The notes: a model not told the origin generated them from the letters alone. 40,003 bases of DNA from an uncultured Lachnospiraceae bacterium (GCA_902785635.1 CACZZH010000003.1:1-40003); one strand, 5' to 3'. Shown: positions 16,087 through 25,153, numbered from the stretch's first letter. Made by a program: numbers and translations.

Positions 16087-16859
16087 GTCGCTGCCTGTTC
16101 ACTCCACCTGTAAATCTCATATTTCCCAATCGTTTCGAGAAGTTCATATCCGCATTCGGACGGATCGACAGTCTTCTCCCAGTCAGCGCGGAATATAACG
16201 ATCTCACAGCCCCGCTTTTTTGCCCTCCTCAGAATCCTCTTCACTTTATAAGGAGGCTGCCACATCAGTCCGTGCAGTTTGTGGAGGGATTTCGATAATA
16301 CAACTGAGGTAAATCCGTCTATATTTCTTCCATAGACCAGGTCGATCTTTGACGAATACTGTCTAAGATAGCAGTAAAGCGAATCCGGAACCAGCGCCAG
16401 GGTCTCACCGACATTATCTACAATATACTCTGCGATCCGGCAGCTCTCATCCGGGAGCTTATATACATTTACAGCCCTGGTAAAATATCCGCTCTCCCGG
16501 CTGTACATATTTCCTCCGCCGTACACTGCTGCTGCCGTACCGGCAGCGATCACGACCGCACGCATGGACTGCTGCTGCATCCATACCAGTTCCGTGAATA
16601 CATATGCGAACATTGGAATCACAGGCAGCAGCCAGTAGCTCCTCCAGTAAACATGCTGCTCGAGCAGCTTTCTCCACAGAACCTGTGACAGAGGATTGTA
16701 AAGCAGGATGACAAGCCCGACCAGCAGGGTCAGGATCTTACCTGCAAACAGCAGTTTTTTCCGAAAGACCAGAAGACAGATCACCGCTGCCGCGAGCGGC
16801 AGCAGCGCCCGCAGTGTCCCGAAATACTGCATAAAACTGTTCACGTAATTTTCCATCAT
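16083..16859 (-). CDS. Membrane protein resembling the C-terminal half of DUF6077 proteins
   Basis: The protein has 258 residues from ATG 16859, with AGGAGG 8 nt upstream. The first 120 residues hold four or five hydrophobic helices, including a YWRSYWLLPVIPM segment. The remaining part is soluble and ends YEIYRWSEQ. The pattern resembles the second half of the large polytopic DUF6077 proteins seen in Clostridia polysaccharide loci, whose first half matches the gene just upstream. The two lie in different frames 34 nt apart. This could be a natural split into two subunits or the result of an old frameshift; the intact ribosome site favours a real second gene. The function is unknown. Confidence 0.65.
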   Translation of the reverse strand: MMENYVNSFMQYFGTLRALLPLAAAVICLLVFRKKLLFAGKILTLLVGLVILLYNPLSQVLWRKLLEQHVYWRSYWLLPVIPMFAYVFTELVWMQQQSMRAVVIAAGTAAAVYGGGNMYSRESGYFTRAVNVYKLPDESCRIAEYIVDNVGETLALVPDSLYCYLRQYSSKIDLVYGRNIDGFTSVVLSKSLHKLHGLMWQPPYKVKRILRRAKKRGCEIVIFRADWEKTVDPSECGYELLETIGKYEIYRWSEQAAT

Positions 16860-16893
16860 CCGGATCACCTCCTGCATGCTTCCTCCGGACGGA

Positions 16894-17997
16894 TCATTTC
16901 AGAATCACTTTCCACAGAAGTATGTAGATCACTGCATAACACACATTTGGTACCGCACACAGACCGCCCCCGATCAGAATGGATAATTTCCTTTCCCGGA
17001 AGAAGTGCAGCACCGCTATCAGGGCAATGTAAAATGCCGCCAGGAAAATTCCCATTCCGGAACCGAGACAGGCGAACATGGCTGTACCGAGAAGATCGGT
17101 ATAATATCTCCATCCGCCGCGCTGCCTGCGCAGATACAAATAGAAAAAGAGCGGCGCGATCACCGCCGGAACCAGTGATTTGCCCTGCCACAGCCGCGTC
17201 AGAATAAACACCGGCCCCTGTCTCACACTGGTATTGCCCATGATCATCAGTCCCATGCATACTGCCAGAAAGAAAAGCCGTTTTGTCCGTTCCTTCCCCA
17301 TCAGTACTCCGGAAGTCTTCCAAAGGACAATATAACACAAACATAACCAGATGACCGGCCATACGGTATGAATCATGACTGTCGGATGGATTCCGGTGAT
17401 CCGGCTGATACCCGCATAGAAGATCATGACAGGAGATACCACTTCTTTTGAGATCTCTCCCATAAAATACGTCATTTCCGCTCCCGTGTTGGGATGATAG
17501 TGATACATCGTATCTGTCTCATATGCTTCCACCGCATTTGCCACATACCGCGCATCGTCATCATCAATATGCATGCCGTAAATATAAAACCCGCACTGTA
17601 CCATCAGCAGAGCTGCAATGACCAGGGACAGAAGCAAATCTGCCCAGGGCATTCCCTTATCAGCCGCTGTGATCCGACTGTCCGGATCTGTCTGCACATC
17701 CGGCTCACTCTGCCTGATCTTTCCGGAAGAACGCAGAAGATATAATGCCCCTGCAGCTATGAGAAGAAGGCCGTGCCACACCCAAAGCAGAGCATGCAGG
17801 GAACGGTGCATCAGGATCATGGGAACAGCTGCCATCTGGAACAAGGCACACATCATCACCATACCCGCCAGATAATTGGACAGAAAACCCTCCGCATTCC
17901 GGGCCCTGCCTCTGAGCACAGATCCGCACACCTCCGGAATGCACACAAGATAAAGCACCGCCAGAAGAATGCTTAAAAACCCTTTTTGCATTACCAT
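16894..17997 (-). CDS. Polytopic DUF6077-like membrane protein (N-terminal half)
   Basis: The protein has 367 residues with about nine hydrophobic helices. The loop between helices contains HIDDDDARYVANA and a DTMYHYHPNTGAEM segment typical, as I recall it, of DUF6077, a family of large GT-C-like membrane proteins near glycan genes. The acidic loop after an early helix is where GT-C glycosyltransferases carry catalytic acidic residues, so transfer of a sugar from a lipid donor is possible (inference). The protein stops at about half the usual length, and the next gene supplies the rest. It lies 14 nt after licD. Confidence 0.7.
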   Translation of the reverse strand: MVMQKGFLSILLAVLYLVCIPEVCGSVLRGRARNAEGFLSNYLAGMVMMCALFQMAAVPMILMHRSLHALLWVWHGLLLIAAGALYLLRSSGKIRQSEPDVQTDPDSRITAADKGMPWADLLLSLVIAALLMVQCGFYIYGMHIDDDDARYVANAVEAYETDTMYHYHPNTGAEMTYFMGEISKEVVSPVMIFYAGISRITGIHPTVMIHTVWPVIWLCLCYIVLWKTSGVLMGKERTKRLFFLAVCMGLMIMGNTSVRQGPVFILTRLWQGKSLVPAVIAPLFFYLYLRRQRGGWRYYTDLLGTAMFACLGSGMGIFLAAFYIALIAVLHFFRERKLSILIGGGLCAVPNVCYAVIYILLWKVILK

Positions 17998-18011
17998 ATT
18001 TTCAGAAACCT

Positions 18012-18833
18012 CTATTCCATATTCCGGATATGCTGCTGCTGTCGTTCATCAGAAGGTACATCCATGGTAAACTCCCTTCGACCGTACCGCATATACAGAT
18101 AATCCATGTAATCCCGTACGATGCGCAGTTTCAATCCGGCAAACGGAATATCCCGATAGTGCATAAAAACTCTCTGCTCATACAGGATACCCGAATAAGC
18201 CGCAGAAAGCAGTTCCGCACAGTAACGGGTCTTTCTTCCCCGGCTGTGCCTGCGCAGGAAGCCCTCCAGTTTTTCATACCGCCGGACAGGATCCTCCCCG
18301 CGCGCAAAAAGTCCCGCTGCGGAAAAAGCTGCTTTTTTCCAGCCGGTTCCCGGCGTCATTCCATTCTTCCTGTAAAGGAATGTATAAGTATAGCCCGCAT
18401 AGAGTCTCGCGATCCGGAAATAGAGCGGCGTCGGGACCTGGTCCATTACCGTTATGTCGATAAACACATGGCCGCTGCGCTCTCCCCTCGCGATCTGTTC
18501 CTGCATGTTCGTACGCAGATCCTCTACCCGTGAGAACAGAGCCGGGAGATTGTCCGCACCGTCTGTAGAATAATGATGCAGATGATAATATTCTCCCGCC
18601 TTTGAGGGATAAATGCTCAGAAAACGGTCATAGTTCTCCCTGGTCATCATCAGGTCAATATCATCGTCCCACGGGATAAATCCTCTGTATAGGTGTGCGC
18701 CGATCACGGACCCGCCGCACAGGGAATATTCGATTCCGTTTTCCCGGCAGACCCGGTCCACATCCGAGACGATTCCGAGGCAGCACTCCTGTATCTTTTC
18801 CAGTGTGGTCTCCTCTTCCTTTCTCTTTTCCAT
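18012..18833 (-). CDS. LicD-family phosphotransferase
   Basis: The 273-residue protein has the LicD nucleotidyltransferase-fold signature: YSLCGGSVIGAHLYRGFIPWDD followed by DIDLMMTRENYDRF, with the Asp cluster of the active site at residues ~54-60. The family attaches phosphocholine or other alditol phosphates to cell-surface glycans (LicD in Haemophilus and pneumococcus). No choline kinase or cytidylyltransferase (licA or licC) is in the window, so the donor is unknown. GGAAAGGAAA precedes the ATG. It lies in the leftward run between the GT2 gene and the DUF6077 genes. Confidence 0.9.
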   Translation of the reverse strand: MEKRKEEETTLEKIQECCLGIVSDVDRVCRENGIEYSLCGGSVIGAHLYRGFIPWDDDIDLMMTRENYDRFLSIYPSKAGEYYHLHHYSTDGADNLPALFSRVEDLRTNMQEQIARGERSGHVFIDITVMDQVPTPLYFRIARLYAGYTYTFLYRKNGMTPGTGWKKAAFSAAGLFARGEDPVRRYEKLEGFLRRHSRGRKTRYCAELLSAAYSGILYEQRVFMHYRDIPFAGLKLRIVRDYMDYLYMRYGRREFTMDVPSDERQQQHIRNME

Positions 18834-18868
18834 AGCAGTTTCCTTTCCTTCCCGGAAGTTCCTTTCCG

Positions 18869-19810
18869 TTACGGCTTATACCCCGGACGGTAAACGGGAT
18901 GAAGTCCCAGCTGTTTCCTTTTCCCGTCACGAATCGCACAGTGGTAAAGCTTCCCGGTCTGCATCGCTTCCCGGGGCTTTCCCTTCAGCAGAAGCCTGAC
19001 CAGCAGAAGCATTCCGCGGACCCTCTTCCGGAGGATAATGTATTCTTTCGTGCAGAGACCGTAATGTTTTCCGGCCATATGGATCCGGTTACGGATCCCG
19101 TAATACTCCTTCCAGCCCACGACATAACTGCCGCTGTCGTCCACCACCGCTTTATGCTGAATAACTGCCTTGTTCCAGTTCAGGATCCTGGTATGCTCTG
19201 CGATCCGAAGGCAGTATTCCGTGTCATCGTACCAGATAAAATAACGCGCATCCGGATAGCCGATCTCGGGAATCAGACTGTCTGCCATGACAAGACCGCA
19301 GAATGACCCGATCTCACAGGAAAAGCTTTCCCGCCGGTATTCCTCATAGGGTACTGCTGTTTCCTTCTTCAGAATCCGGCCCTGCACACGGCGGCGATGC
19401 CCTCTGCGAATGCCGTCCGTCAGCGGTACGCCTGCAAAGCAGCGGTAGCTGCGGCCGTATTTCCCGATCGCTCTTTCGATCTGTTCCAGGAAATCCGGCT
19501 CCAGGACCGCGTCATCATCGATGATCGTGATCCAGTCCGGATGCAGGGTATGCACATGGCGAAGGCCTTCCGAAAAACCGCCTGCACCTCCCAGGTTCTT
19601 TCTCTCCCGTACAATATGAAACCTTTCTTTCCTCTCCAGTATGTTCAGATAATCAGAAGTACCGTCAGTGCTTGCGTTATCAACGATCAGAACATCATCG
19701 TACGCTCTCGTCTGGGCAAGGATCGCTTCGACGCATTCGCGCAGCAGCGCTGCCCGGTTATAAGTCACGATCAGGACCGCATGCCGGTCCGTCCTGCTGT
19801 TTCCTTCCAT
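18869..19810 (-). CDS. Family 2 glycosyltransferase (GlfT/rhamnosyltransferase-like)
   Basis: The protein has 313 residues. The GT-A fold motifs are clear: VLIVTYNRAALLRECVEAIL, VDNASTDGT, the NLGGAGGFSEGL segment, the metal-binding triplet in IIDDDAVLEPDF, and WYDDTEYCLR toward the acceptor site. This set is typical of galactofuranosyl- or rhamnosyltransferase-like GT2 enzymes. I prefer ATG 19810, with AAGGA 8 nt upstream, over ATG 19828, which directly abuts the preceding stop without a ribosome site. It acts in the cytoplasm on a lipid-linked glycan. Confidence 0.88.
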   Translation of the reverse strand: MEGNSRTDRHAVLIVTYNRAALLRECVEAILAQTRAYDDVLIVDNASTDGTSDYLNILERKERFHIVRERKNLGGAGGFSEGLRHVHTLHPDWITIIDDDAVLEPDFLEQIERAIGKYGRSYRCFAGVPLTDGIRRGHRRRVQGRILKKETAVPYEEYRRESFSCEIGSFCGLVMADSLIPEIGYPDARYFIWYDDTEYCLRIAEHTRILNWNKAVIQHKAVVDDSGSYVVGWKEYYGIRNRIHMAGKHYGLCTKEYIILRKRVRGMLLLVRLLLKGKPREAMQTGKLYHCAIRDGKRKQLGLHPVYRPGYKP

Positions 19811-19828
19811 GAGATCTGTCCTTTTCAT

Positions 19829-20785
19829 TTATGCTTTTACACGGATCCAGTTCTTCTGTGCCAGCGGAGGCTGGTAGGCGGCATTGAACCAGTGATCCGG
19901 TGCGATCACCACCTTGTCCTTTGCATCTCCGAGGAATTGAGCCCACCAGCTGAAAGTACTGTTGGAGATGATGAAATGCCGGCAGGAATACATCAGGCGC
20001 AGCTTTTCCCATACCGGATCATCTCCGCTCTCATATACTGCCTTCCCCGGCACCCGGACATTTTCCTTTACCCAGTCTACATCATCTGAAAACAGAAAAA
20101 ATACCGGATCCTCCACGAGCTTCTTCATTTCTGCCATTGCCCGTTCAAAATAATCCGCTCCGCATACATCCAGCATGGGATACTCCAGATAATTCCCGCG
20201 GCGTATCGTGACGCACACAGAGTTCACGGATGTGATCTGCTCCATCAGCGCAGCATTCTTTTCCGCTGTCGGATATTTCGGCCGGAATTCCTTCAGAAGG
20301 AGCGGCCGGATCTCCTCACAGTATCTCGCGCATTCAAACGGACCGTTCACGAATTTATCTCTCTTTCGGGAAAGAGTAAAATCGTAATCATATCCGACGA
20401 ACAGAATATACAGGCCATGCCTGTTCAACCACGGCAGGAATTTCTTTCTCCACCGGAGTCTCTTTACCGTATCTCCCCGGCCAAAAAACCGGTCCCCGGC
20501 CCAGATCAGCCCCAGGACCGCCTGCTCCGGAAGGCTGGCAGCCCGACGAAGCGGACTGCCCTTTCCATTCCAACGTGTATAGGGCGCCGTCCGGAAATGT
20601 GCCAGTGAATCTTCCCATCCGGGCATGGAAGACCTTTTGCTTTCCATCTCGATATTAGAGAAATCCAGCACCAATGCATTCCGGGAGCTTTTCCCTGCCC
20701 TGCCTGCTTTGTACTGCAGCCACCTTCCGAATGCATAGCGGAACATCTGATTGCCGAGTCTTCCGTTCATCTCAATATAGATCAT
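19829..20785 (-). CDS. GT11 alpha-1,2-fucosyltransferase-like protein
   Basis: The 318-residue protein begins MIYIEMNGRLGNQMFRYAFG, the GT11 N-terminal motif, and has VTIRRGNYLE (the GDP-fucose contact region HxRRxD in its variant form) and HFIISNSTFSWWAQFLG near the C-terminus. The family transfers L-fucose in alpha-1,2 linkage to galactose. Here the usual His and Asp of the H-R-R-x-D motif appear as Ile and Asn (IRRGN), a common variation in bacterial homologues that may mean another donor or acceptor. AGGAGAGG precedes the ATG. It is the first gene of the leftward transcript from the promoter at 20844-20872. Confidence 0.88.
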   Translation of the reverse strand: MIYIEMNGRLGNQMFRYAFGRWLQYKAGRAGKSSRNALVLDFSNIEMESKRSSMPGWEDSLAHFRTAPYTRWNGKGSPLRRAASLPEQAVLGLIWAGDRFFGRGDTVKRLRWRKKFLPWLNRHGLYILFVGYDYDFTLSRKRDKFVNGPFECARYCEEIRPLLLKEFRPKYPTAEKNAALMEQITSVNSVCVTIRRGNYLEYPMLDVCGADYFERAMAEMKKLVEDPVFFLFSDDVDWVKENVRVPGKAVYESGDDPVWEKLRLMYSCRHFIISNSTFSWWAQFLGDAKDKVVIAPDHWFNAAYQPPLAQKNWIRVKA

Positions 20786-20843
20786 TCAGCCTCTCCTTTT
20801 TGCGGCGAACGGCGGTTTCGGTCTGCCGTTCCTGTTCAATAAC

Positions 20844-20872
20844 AGTATACACAGTTCCTCCATTTGCGTCAA
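20844..20872 (-). promoter_or_regulatory. Promoter of the leftward glycosyltransferase genes
   Basis: On the minus strand TTGACG (20872-20867), 17-nt spacer, TATACT (20849-20844), 59 nt before the fucosyltransferase start. It likely drives the genes down to the Ig-like protein at 13635. Confidence 0.75.
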
Positions 20873-20884
20873 ACTGCATCCCGC

Positions 20885-20914
20885 TTTACAGATCGTCCCT
20901 GCATCCTTTATACT
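20885..20914 (+). promoter_or_regulatory. Promoter of the acyltransferase gene
   Basis: TTTACA (20885-20890), 18-nt spacer, TATACT (20909-20914), 36 nt before the ATG and back to back with the leftward promoter. Confidence 0.6.
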
Positions 20915-20949
20915 TATACGGATTTCGAATCTTTCACAAGGAGCACATT

Positions 20950-22020
20950 ATGAAGAATGATCGATCCCAGGTCAGCGCCGGAGGCGCTGGTACCTTTTTT
21001 CTCTCCCTTGCCAGTGTGATCAGCGCATTCGCAGTTGTATCCCTGCATGCCAACAGCTGTTTCCGGAATTTTGACGCCCACGCGCGGTACTGGATCACAG
21101 CAAACTTTATTGAGTGTTTCTTCTATTTTGCCGTACCGGTCTTCTTCATGATCTCCGGAGCCACTCTCCTGGATTTTTTCGACCGGTACGGCCTTGGCAC
21201 CTTTTTCCGGAAGCGGTTCGCGAAAACAGTCGTCCCCTACTGTTTCTGGAGTCTGTTCGCACTGGCTTTTCAGGTCTTTTACCTGAAAAATATCCCGGCG
21301 GACAGCGTGAATCCTGCCATGATCCGCGACGGCCTTCTGAACGGGAAACTTCTCAGTGTATACTGGTATTTTCCGACACTGTTCAAAGTGTATCTGTGCA
21401 TTCCGCTCTTTGCAGCAGTCGACCGGAAAAACCGGAAAAAGGTCTTCATCTATCTCGCTGCGGCCGGTTTTCTTCTGAATCACCTGTTTCCGTTTGTCCT
21501 CGATCTGAGCGGATCCGGCATTCCTCATCCTTATTCCGTAGCAGTTGTCTCAAAATATCTGATCTTTCTTCCAATAGGCTGGCTGCTTAAAGAATATGAT
21601 CCGGACCGGAAGACATCACTTTTGATCTGGGCTGCTGCCATTCTCGGATTTGCACTGCAGTTTTTCGGCACCTGGAAATACTCGGTTGCTGCCGGTGCGA
21701 TCGACGATACATTCAGGGAATATACAAATGTTCCCTGCATCCTCTGGTCTGCAGGTGTATTTCTTGCAATAAAAAAAGCGGGATGCGCACTCTCGAAGAG
21801 CATGTGCATTTCCCGCGTTATCCGTTTCCTGTCCGGATATACCTTCAGCCTTTATCTTCTCCACTGGTTCATGCTGCGGATCCTTGAAAAAGAATTCCAT
21901 GTCAACACATTTTCGATCTTCTACCGGCTGGGAGCTCCCTGGCTGATCGCAGCCGCTGTGATCGGACTCACATGGCTGCTTCGCCATATTCCGTTTGCAG
22001 ACAGGATACTGCCCGGATAA
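20950..22020 (+). CDS. Acyltransferase 3 family membrane protein
   Basis: The protein has 356 residues with about ten hydrophobic helices spread along its length, as in acyltransferase 3 (OafA/WecH-like) enzymes that put acetyl or other acyl groups on surface glycans. Matches include FAVPVFFMISGATLLD after the second helix and FSLYLLHWFML near the C-terminus. The N-terminal catalytic His expected in the first helix may be the one in VVSLHANSCF (His 33). AAGGAG lies 6 nt before ATG 20950; the frame is open upstream but in the divergent promoter region. It is the only rightward gene inside the polysaccharide locus and converges on the GT2 gene at 22026 with a 5-nt gap. Confidence 0.85.
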   Translation: MKNDRSQVSAGGAGTFFLSLASVISAFAVVSLHANSCFRNFDAHARYWITANFIECFFYFAVPVFFMISGATLLDFFDRYGLGTFFRKRFAKTVVPYCFWSLFALAFQVFYLKNIPADSVNPAMIRDGLLNGKLLSVYWYFPTLFKVYLCIPLFAAVDRKNRKKVFIYLAAAGFLLNHLFPFVLDLSGSGIPHPYSVAVVSKYLIFLPIGWLLKEYDPDRKTSLLIWAAAILGFALQFFGTWKYSVAAGAIDDTFREYTNVPCILWSAGVFLAIKKAGCALSKSMCISRVIRFLSGYTFSLYLLHWFMLRILEKEFHVNTFSIFYRLGAPWLIAAAVIGLTWLLRHIPFADRILPG

Positions 22021-22025
22021 ATCTC

Positions 22026-23051
22026 TTATTTTTTATAGTGCATCCGGTATACAAGATACAGGCATCGTTTCATCCTCAGTTTTCCGAGGATCCCCGTGAT
22101 CCGGAAACGTCCGTGCACCAGCTTCAGATCCAGATCACGAAAGATCTGCTTCCAGTCGGGCAGATCCATCACCTGAACAAATCTCTGCCAGCGCGTTTCC
22201 TCCGGTCCGGAAAACACATACATCCGCATGGATCCGGAGAAATGCTCCATCGCCGCAGGCTCAAAATAAGGCTGAAGCGAACGATTCCAGCCGTGAATCT
22301 CATCCCGGTAAGCCTGCAGAAGAGCATGCATCTCCTCCGGAAGATTCTCATGAAAGCGCTGTGTGACGGAACCGATCACAAGCCGGTAAAAATACACAGG
22401 CGCATCGCTTACCACGATTCTGGATACCGGATGGAGAATGTCAAAATTCCAGATCATGTCGTCCCCGACCAGCAGCTGCGGCCGGTAAGGCGTACATTGT
22501 GCGATCTCTCTTTTCAGGAAGCGGGCGTGAGGAGCCCGGTTGATCCAGCTTTCTTCATCCCGGAACGGCCCCTTTTCAAATGTAAGATAGTACTTCCGAA
22601 GCCGGTCGATGATTTCCTCCCCTCCTGCCTGGAAGTGCGCCCCGGTCATCCTGGTGCTCCAGTCTCCTTTCGTACGTACGATCCGTGCGATCAGCAGATC
22701 CGGATCTTCCTGATCGAGGAGCTTTTTCATCTCATCGAGAGCCCCCTCCAGCAGATAATCATCAGAATCCACATAGGTCACATAGCGGCCCGCAGCCTGC
22801 TGTGTCCCGAAGTTTCTTGCCGCCGCAGCGCCTCCGTGCGCCTGATAAAAAACCCGGACCTGCGGCACTTTTCCGGAGATCTTCTTCAGGCACTGCAGCG
22901 TCTCTTCGCAGCTGCCGTCATCTACAAAGATCACTTCCCAGGAAGCATGCTCATTTCCGAGAATCTTCCCGACGCACCGCTTCAGGTCCGCCGGAGGCGT
23001 ATTGTAAACAGGGATGATGATCGAAAAATCGACTGTCTTTTCTGTGTTCAT
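22026..23051 (-). CDS. Family 2 glycosyltransferase
   Basis: This 341-residue enzyme has a GT-A N-terminal domain: FSIIIPVYNTP, FVDDGSCEETLQ, GGAAAARNFG, and the DxD-type TYVDSDDYLLEGA near residue 95. The C-terminal 200 residues are less conserved and likely bind the acceptor. It adds one sugar of the repeat unit. Its ATG overlaps the end of the polymerase gene by 4 nt, giving translational coupling. Confidence 0.88.
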   Translation of the reverse strand: MNTEKTVDFSIIIPVYNTPPADLKRCVGKILGNEHASWEVIFVDDGSCEETLQCLKKISGKVPQVRVFYQAHGGAAAARNFGTQQAAGRYVTYVDSDDYLLEGALDEMKKLLDQEDPDLLIARIVRTKGDWSTRMTGAHFQAGGEEIIDRLRKYYLTFEKGPFRDEESWINRAPHARFLKREIAQCTPYRPQLLVGDDMIWNFDILHPVSRIVVSDAPVYFYRLVIGSVTQRFHENLPEEMHALLQAYRDEIHGWNRSLQPYFEPAAMEHFSGSMRMYVFSGPEETRWQRFVQVMDLPDWKQIFRDLDLKLVHGRFRITGILGKLRMKRCLYLVYRMHYKK

Positions 23052-24271
23052 TCCATTGTCACCTCGTTTTTATCGTTTCCTCCAGCTGCTCCCGGGGAAA
23101 GATATCTGCATACAAATCCCAGGGTCAGAATCACATAGAACGGCGTCCGCATTTCAAAGCAATCCCCGCAGAAGATCACAAAATAGGAACAGAGCGTAAT
23201 ACTGATGACTCTTGCAGGCATTGTATGATTCATTTTTTCCAGTTCCTGCGAAGTCCACAGCAGAAGGGCGGCGAATACCGCGATCGCGAGCAGCCCGCCT
23301 TTGATCAGCAATTCCAGAATATAGTTATGGCAGTGTACCCAGTGCTTGTTGCTGTATCTGGTCATCTTACGGAATCTGTCCGGTGAAAGGACGCCGTAGC
23401 CAAGCAGCGGCCGCTTCCGGAACCGTTTCAGCAATCTCCTCCACAGCTTTGTCCGTTTGCTTAAGGATACGCTTTTATGGAACACTCCCTTGATCAGCCA
23501 TTTAAGAGTCTTCTTATGGAGCTGAAACACTGTGAAGAAGAAGAAGGCCGCGACCCACAGGAATGTATAAAGCTTCAGGCTGTAGAACCAGCTGCTGTGG
23601 ATCACCCAGGTCAGAATGAGAAGGACCGTATAGCACGCAATACCGAGCATGGACGTCACCGACCACATACACACCAGCTGTATAATGCACAGCAGATGCA
23701 GCACCAGATAATCTGCTGCTGCCTTTTTTCCCCGCATCAGCACATCCAGGTAGCCGCAGCACAGTCCTGCCAGCATGGAAACGATGAAAACATTCTCATT
23801 TCCAAGCCAGTGCTGTGCTTCGTGGTCGATCTCCGAATAAAGACCATTCTGAAAAATGAGCCCAAGTATCAGATTGATCACAATATTAATGTAATACATA
23901 TGATAAAATGCCCGGATCATCTTTGCCGGAGCCCTTCGAACCCCCAGCTGGATCAGCATGATCATCGCCGCGATCGGCCATTCATACTTCAGGCACTTCC
24001 ACAGATCCGAACTGATTCCGCTGTAATGAAGTGTGGAAATGATCAGAATGAGTCCAAGCACTGCTGCAGTGAGGTCGAAGCGGTTCAACAGAGAGCGCAG
24101 GGACATGCAGTAAAACACTGTCAGAAGGACCAGCACAAGTATATTTCCTGCGTCGAAGCAGCGGTCCAGCCACCGCACCTGCTGCTTAATAAAATCCGGT
24201 TCCCAGAACAGCCATGCTGCCAGTAAGAAAAACCAGTAACTGCTTAAACATTTATCACGGATCGCTTTCAT
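23048..24271 (-). CDS. Wzy/O-antigen-polymerase-like membrane protein
   Basis: The protein has 407 residues and about eleven hydrophobic helices. The large loop after residue ~255 includes KRPLLGYGVLSPDRFRK and HCHNYILELLIKGG, the pattern (GxG and HNxxLE) shared by O-antigen ligases and polymerases of the Wzy_C family. It would polymerise repeat units on the outer face of the membrane after flipping. The start is the second of two adjacent ATG codons, with AGGAG 6 nt upstream. The order flippase, activase, polymerase, GT2 is transcribed leftward with short gaps. Confidence 0.82.
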   Translation of the reverse strand: MKAIRDKCLSSYWFFLLAAWLFWEPDFIKQQVRWLDRCFDAGNILVLVLLTVFYCMSLRSLLNRFDLTAAVLGLILIISTLHYSGISSDLWKCLKYEWPIAAMIMLIQLGVRRAPAKMIRAFYHMYYINIVINLILGLIFQNGLYSEIDHEAQHWLGNENVFIVSMLAGLCCGYLDVLMRGKKAAADYLVLHLLCIIQLVCMWSVTSMLGIACYTVLLILTWVIHSSWFYSLKLYTFLWVAAFFFFTVFQLHKKTLKWLIKGVFHKSVSLSKRTKLWRRLLKRFRKRPLLGYGVLSPDRFRKMTRYSNKHWVHCHNYILELLIKGGLLAIAVFAALLLWTSQELEKMNHTMPARVISITLCSYFVIFCGDCFEMRTPFYVILTLGFVCRYLSPGAAGGNDKNEVTME

Positions 24272-24289
24272 CATAAGCTCCTGCCTGCT

Positions 24290-25153
24290 TTAAATCCTGC
24301 ACACCCGGACTTCAAGCCCTGCAGACCGGATCTGCCTGCAGTAGGCTTCCATTGTTTCATCTTCTACACCCCGGTATTCCGGAGCCGGAAGTCCGAGGGA
24401 AGTGTATTTGCCTCTTCCCAGTGCATGTTCCTTCAACAGTTCCACCTGAAGCGGAGCTGCATTCTCTTCTTTCAGCCGTGTCAGCAGCCGGACTGCGCTG
24501 TCACGCTGTTCTTTCCCGTCGGTGTATCCTGCGATCACCGGCACCCGGATCACGACCGGGATTCGTTTTCCGTTTCGTCTGTACTTTAAAAGCCGTTCCA
24601 GATTCGTCAGATAACGCTTCGTATCTCCATGCTGGAACTGCATGGCCTTATCCGGATCCAGGATCTTCAGATCTGCATAGAAAAAATCGATCTGTTCCAG
24701 TGCCAGCGTCATTTCCTCTTCTCCTATATATAGAGAAGATTCGCAGGCAATATGGATCCCTTCTTCATGAAGTTTCCCGATCACCGGAGAGATCTGCCGA
24801 ATCTGCGCAAGAGGCTCTCCTCCGGAAAAAGTGACTCCTCCAGGCAAAAGCCGGATCTCATCCGCTCTGCTGATCTGCCAGCCCGTTTCCTGATTGCAGC
24901 CGCTCATCTTCTGCGCAAAGAACGTACGGTCCTTCATCAATTCCAGGATCAGATCCGTATCCTTCATCCATCTTCCGCAGATGATCTGCTTTCCGTCCCT
25001 TAAAAGGGGCTGAGGCTGCGGTCGGATCGTCTCGGGATTGCTGCACCAGGGGCAGCGCAGAGTGCACCCTTTCAGGAAAACAGTCGTACGGATCCCCGGG
25101 CCGTCATGCAGGGAAAACCGCTGGATATCACTGACAAGAATCTGACTGTTCAT
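24290..25153 (-). CDS. Glycyl radical enzyme activating protein (radical SAM)
   Basis: The 287-residue radical S-adenosylmethionine enzyme installs the glycyl radical on a partner enzyme. The [4Fe-4S] motif CTLRCPWC (CxxxCxxC) follows FSLHDGPGIRTTVFLKG, the standard activase opening, and GGVTFSGGEPL is the SAM-binding GGE motif. The stretch between them has only two cysteines, so the extra ferredoxin-like double CxxCxxxC clusters of dehydratase-type activases are absent; it is short like PflA. I start at ATG 25153 (MNSQILV), with GGAG 9 nt upstream. Its partner is almost certainly the glycyl radical enzyme at 26692-28689, with the flippase gene between them. Confidence 0.9.
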   Translation of the reverse strand: MNSQILVSDIQRFSLHDGPGIRTTVFLKGCTLRCPWCSNPETIRPQPQPLLRDGKQIICGRWMKDTDLILELMKDRTFFAQKMSGCNQETGWQISRADEIRLLPGGVTFSGGEPLAQIRQISPVIGKLHEEGIHIACESSLYIGEEEMTLALEQIDFFYADLKILDPDKAMQFQHGDTKRYLTNLERLLKYRRNGKRIPVVIRVPVIAGYTDGKEQRDSAVRLLTRLKEENAAPLQVELLKEHALGRGKYTSLGLPAPEYRGVEDETMEAYCRQIRSAGLEVRVCRI

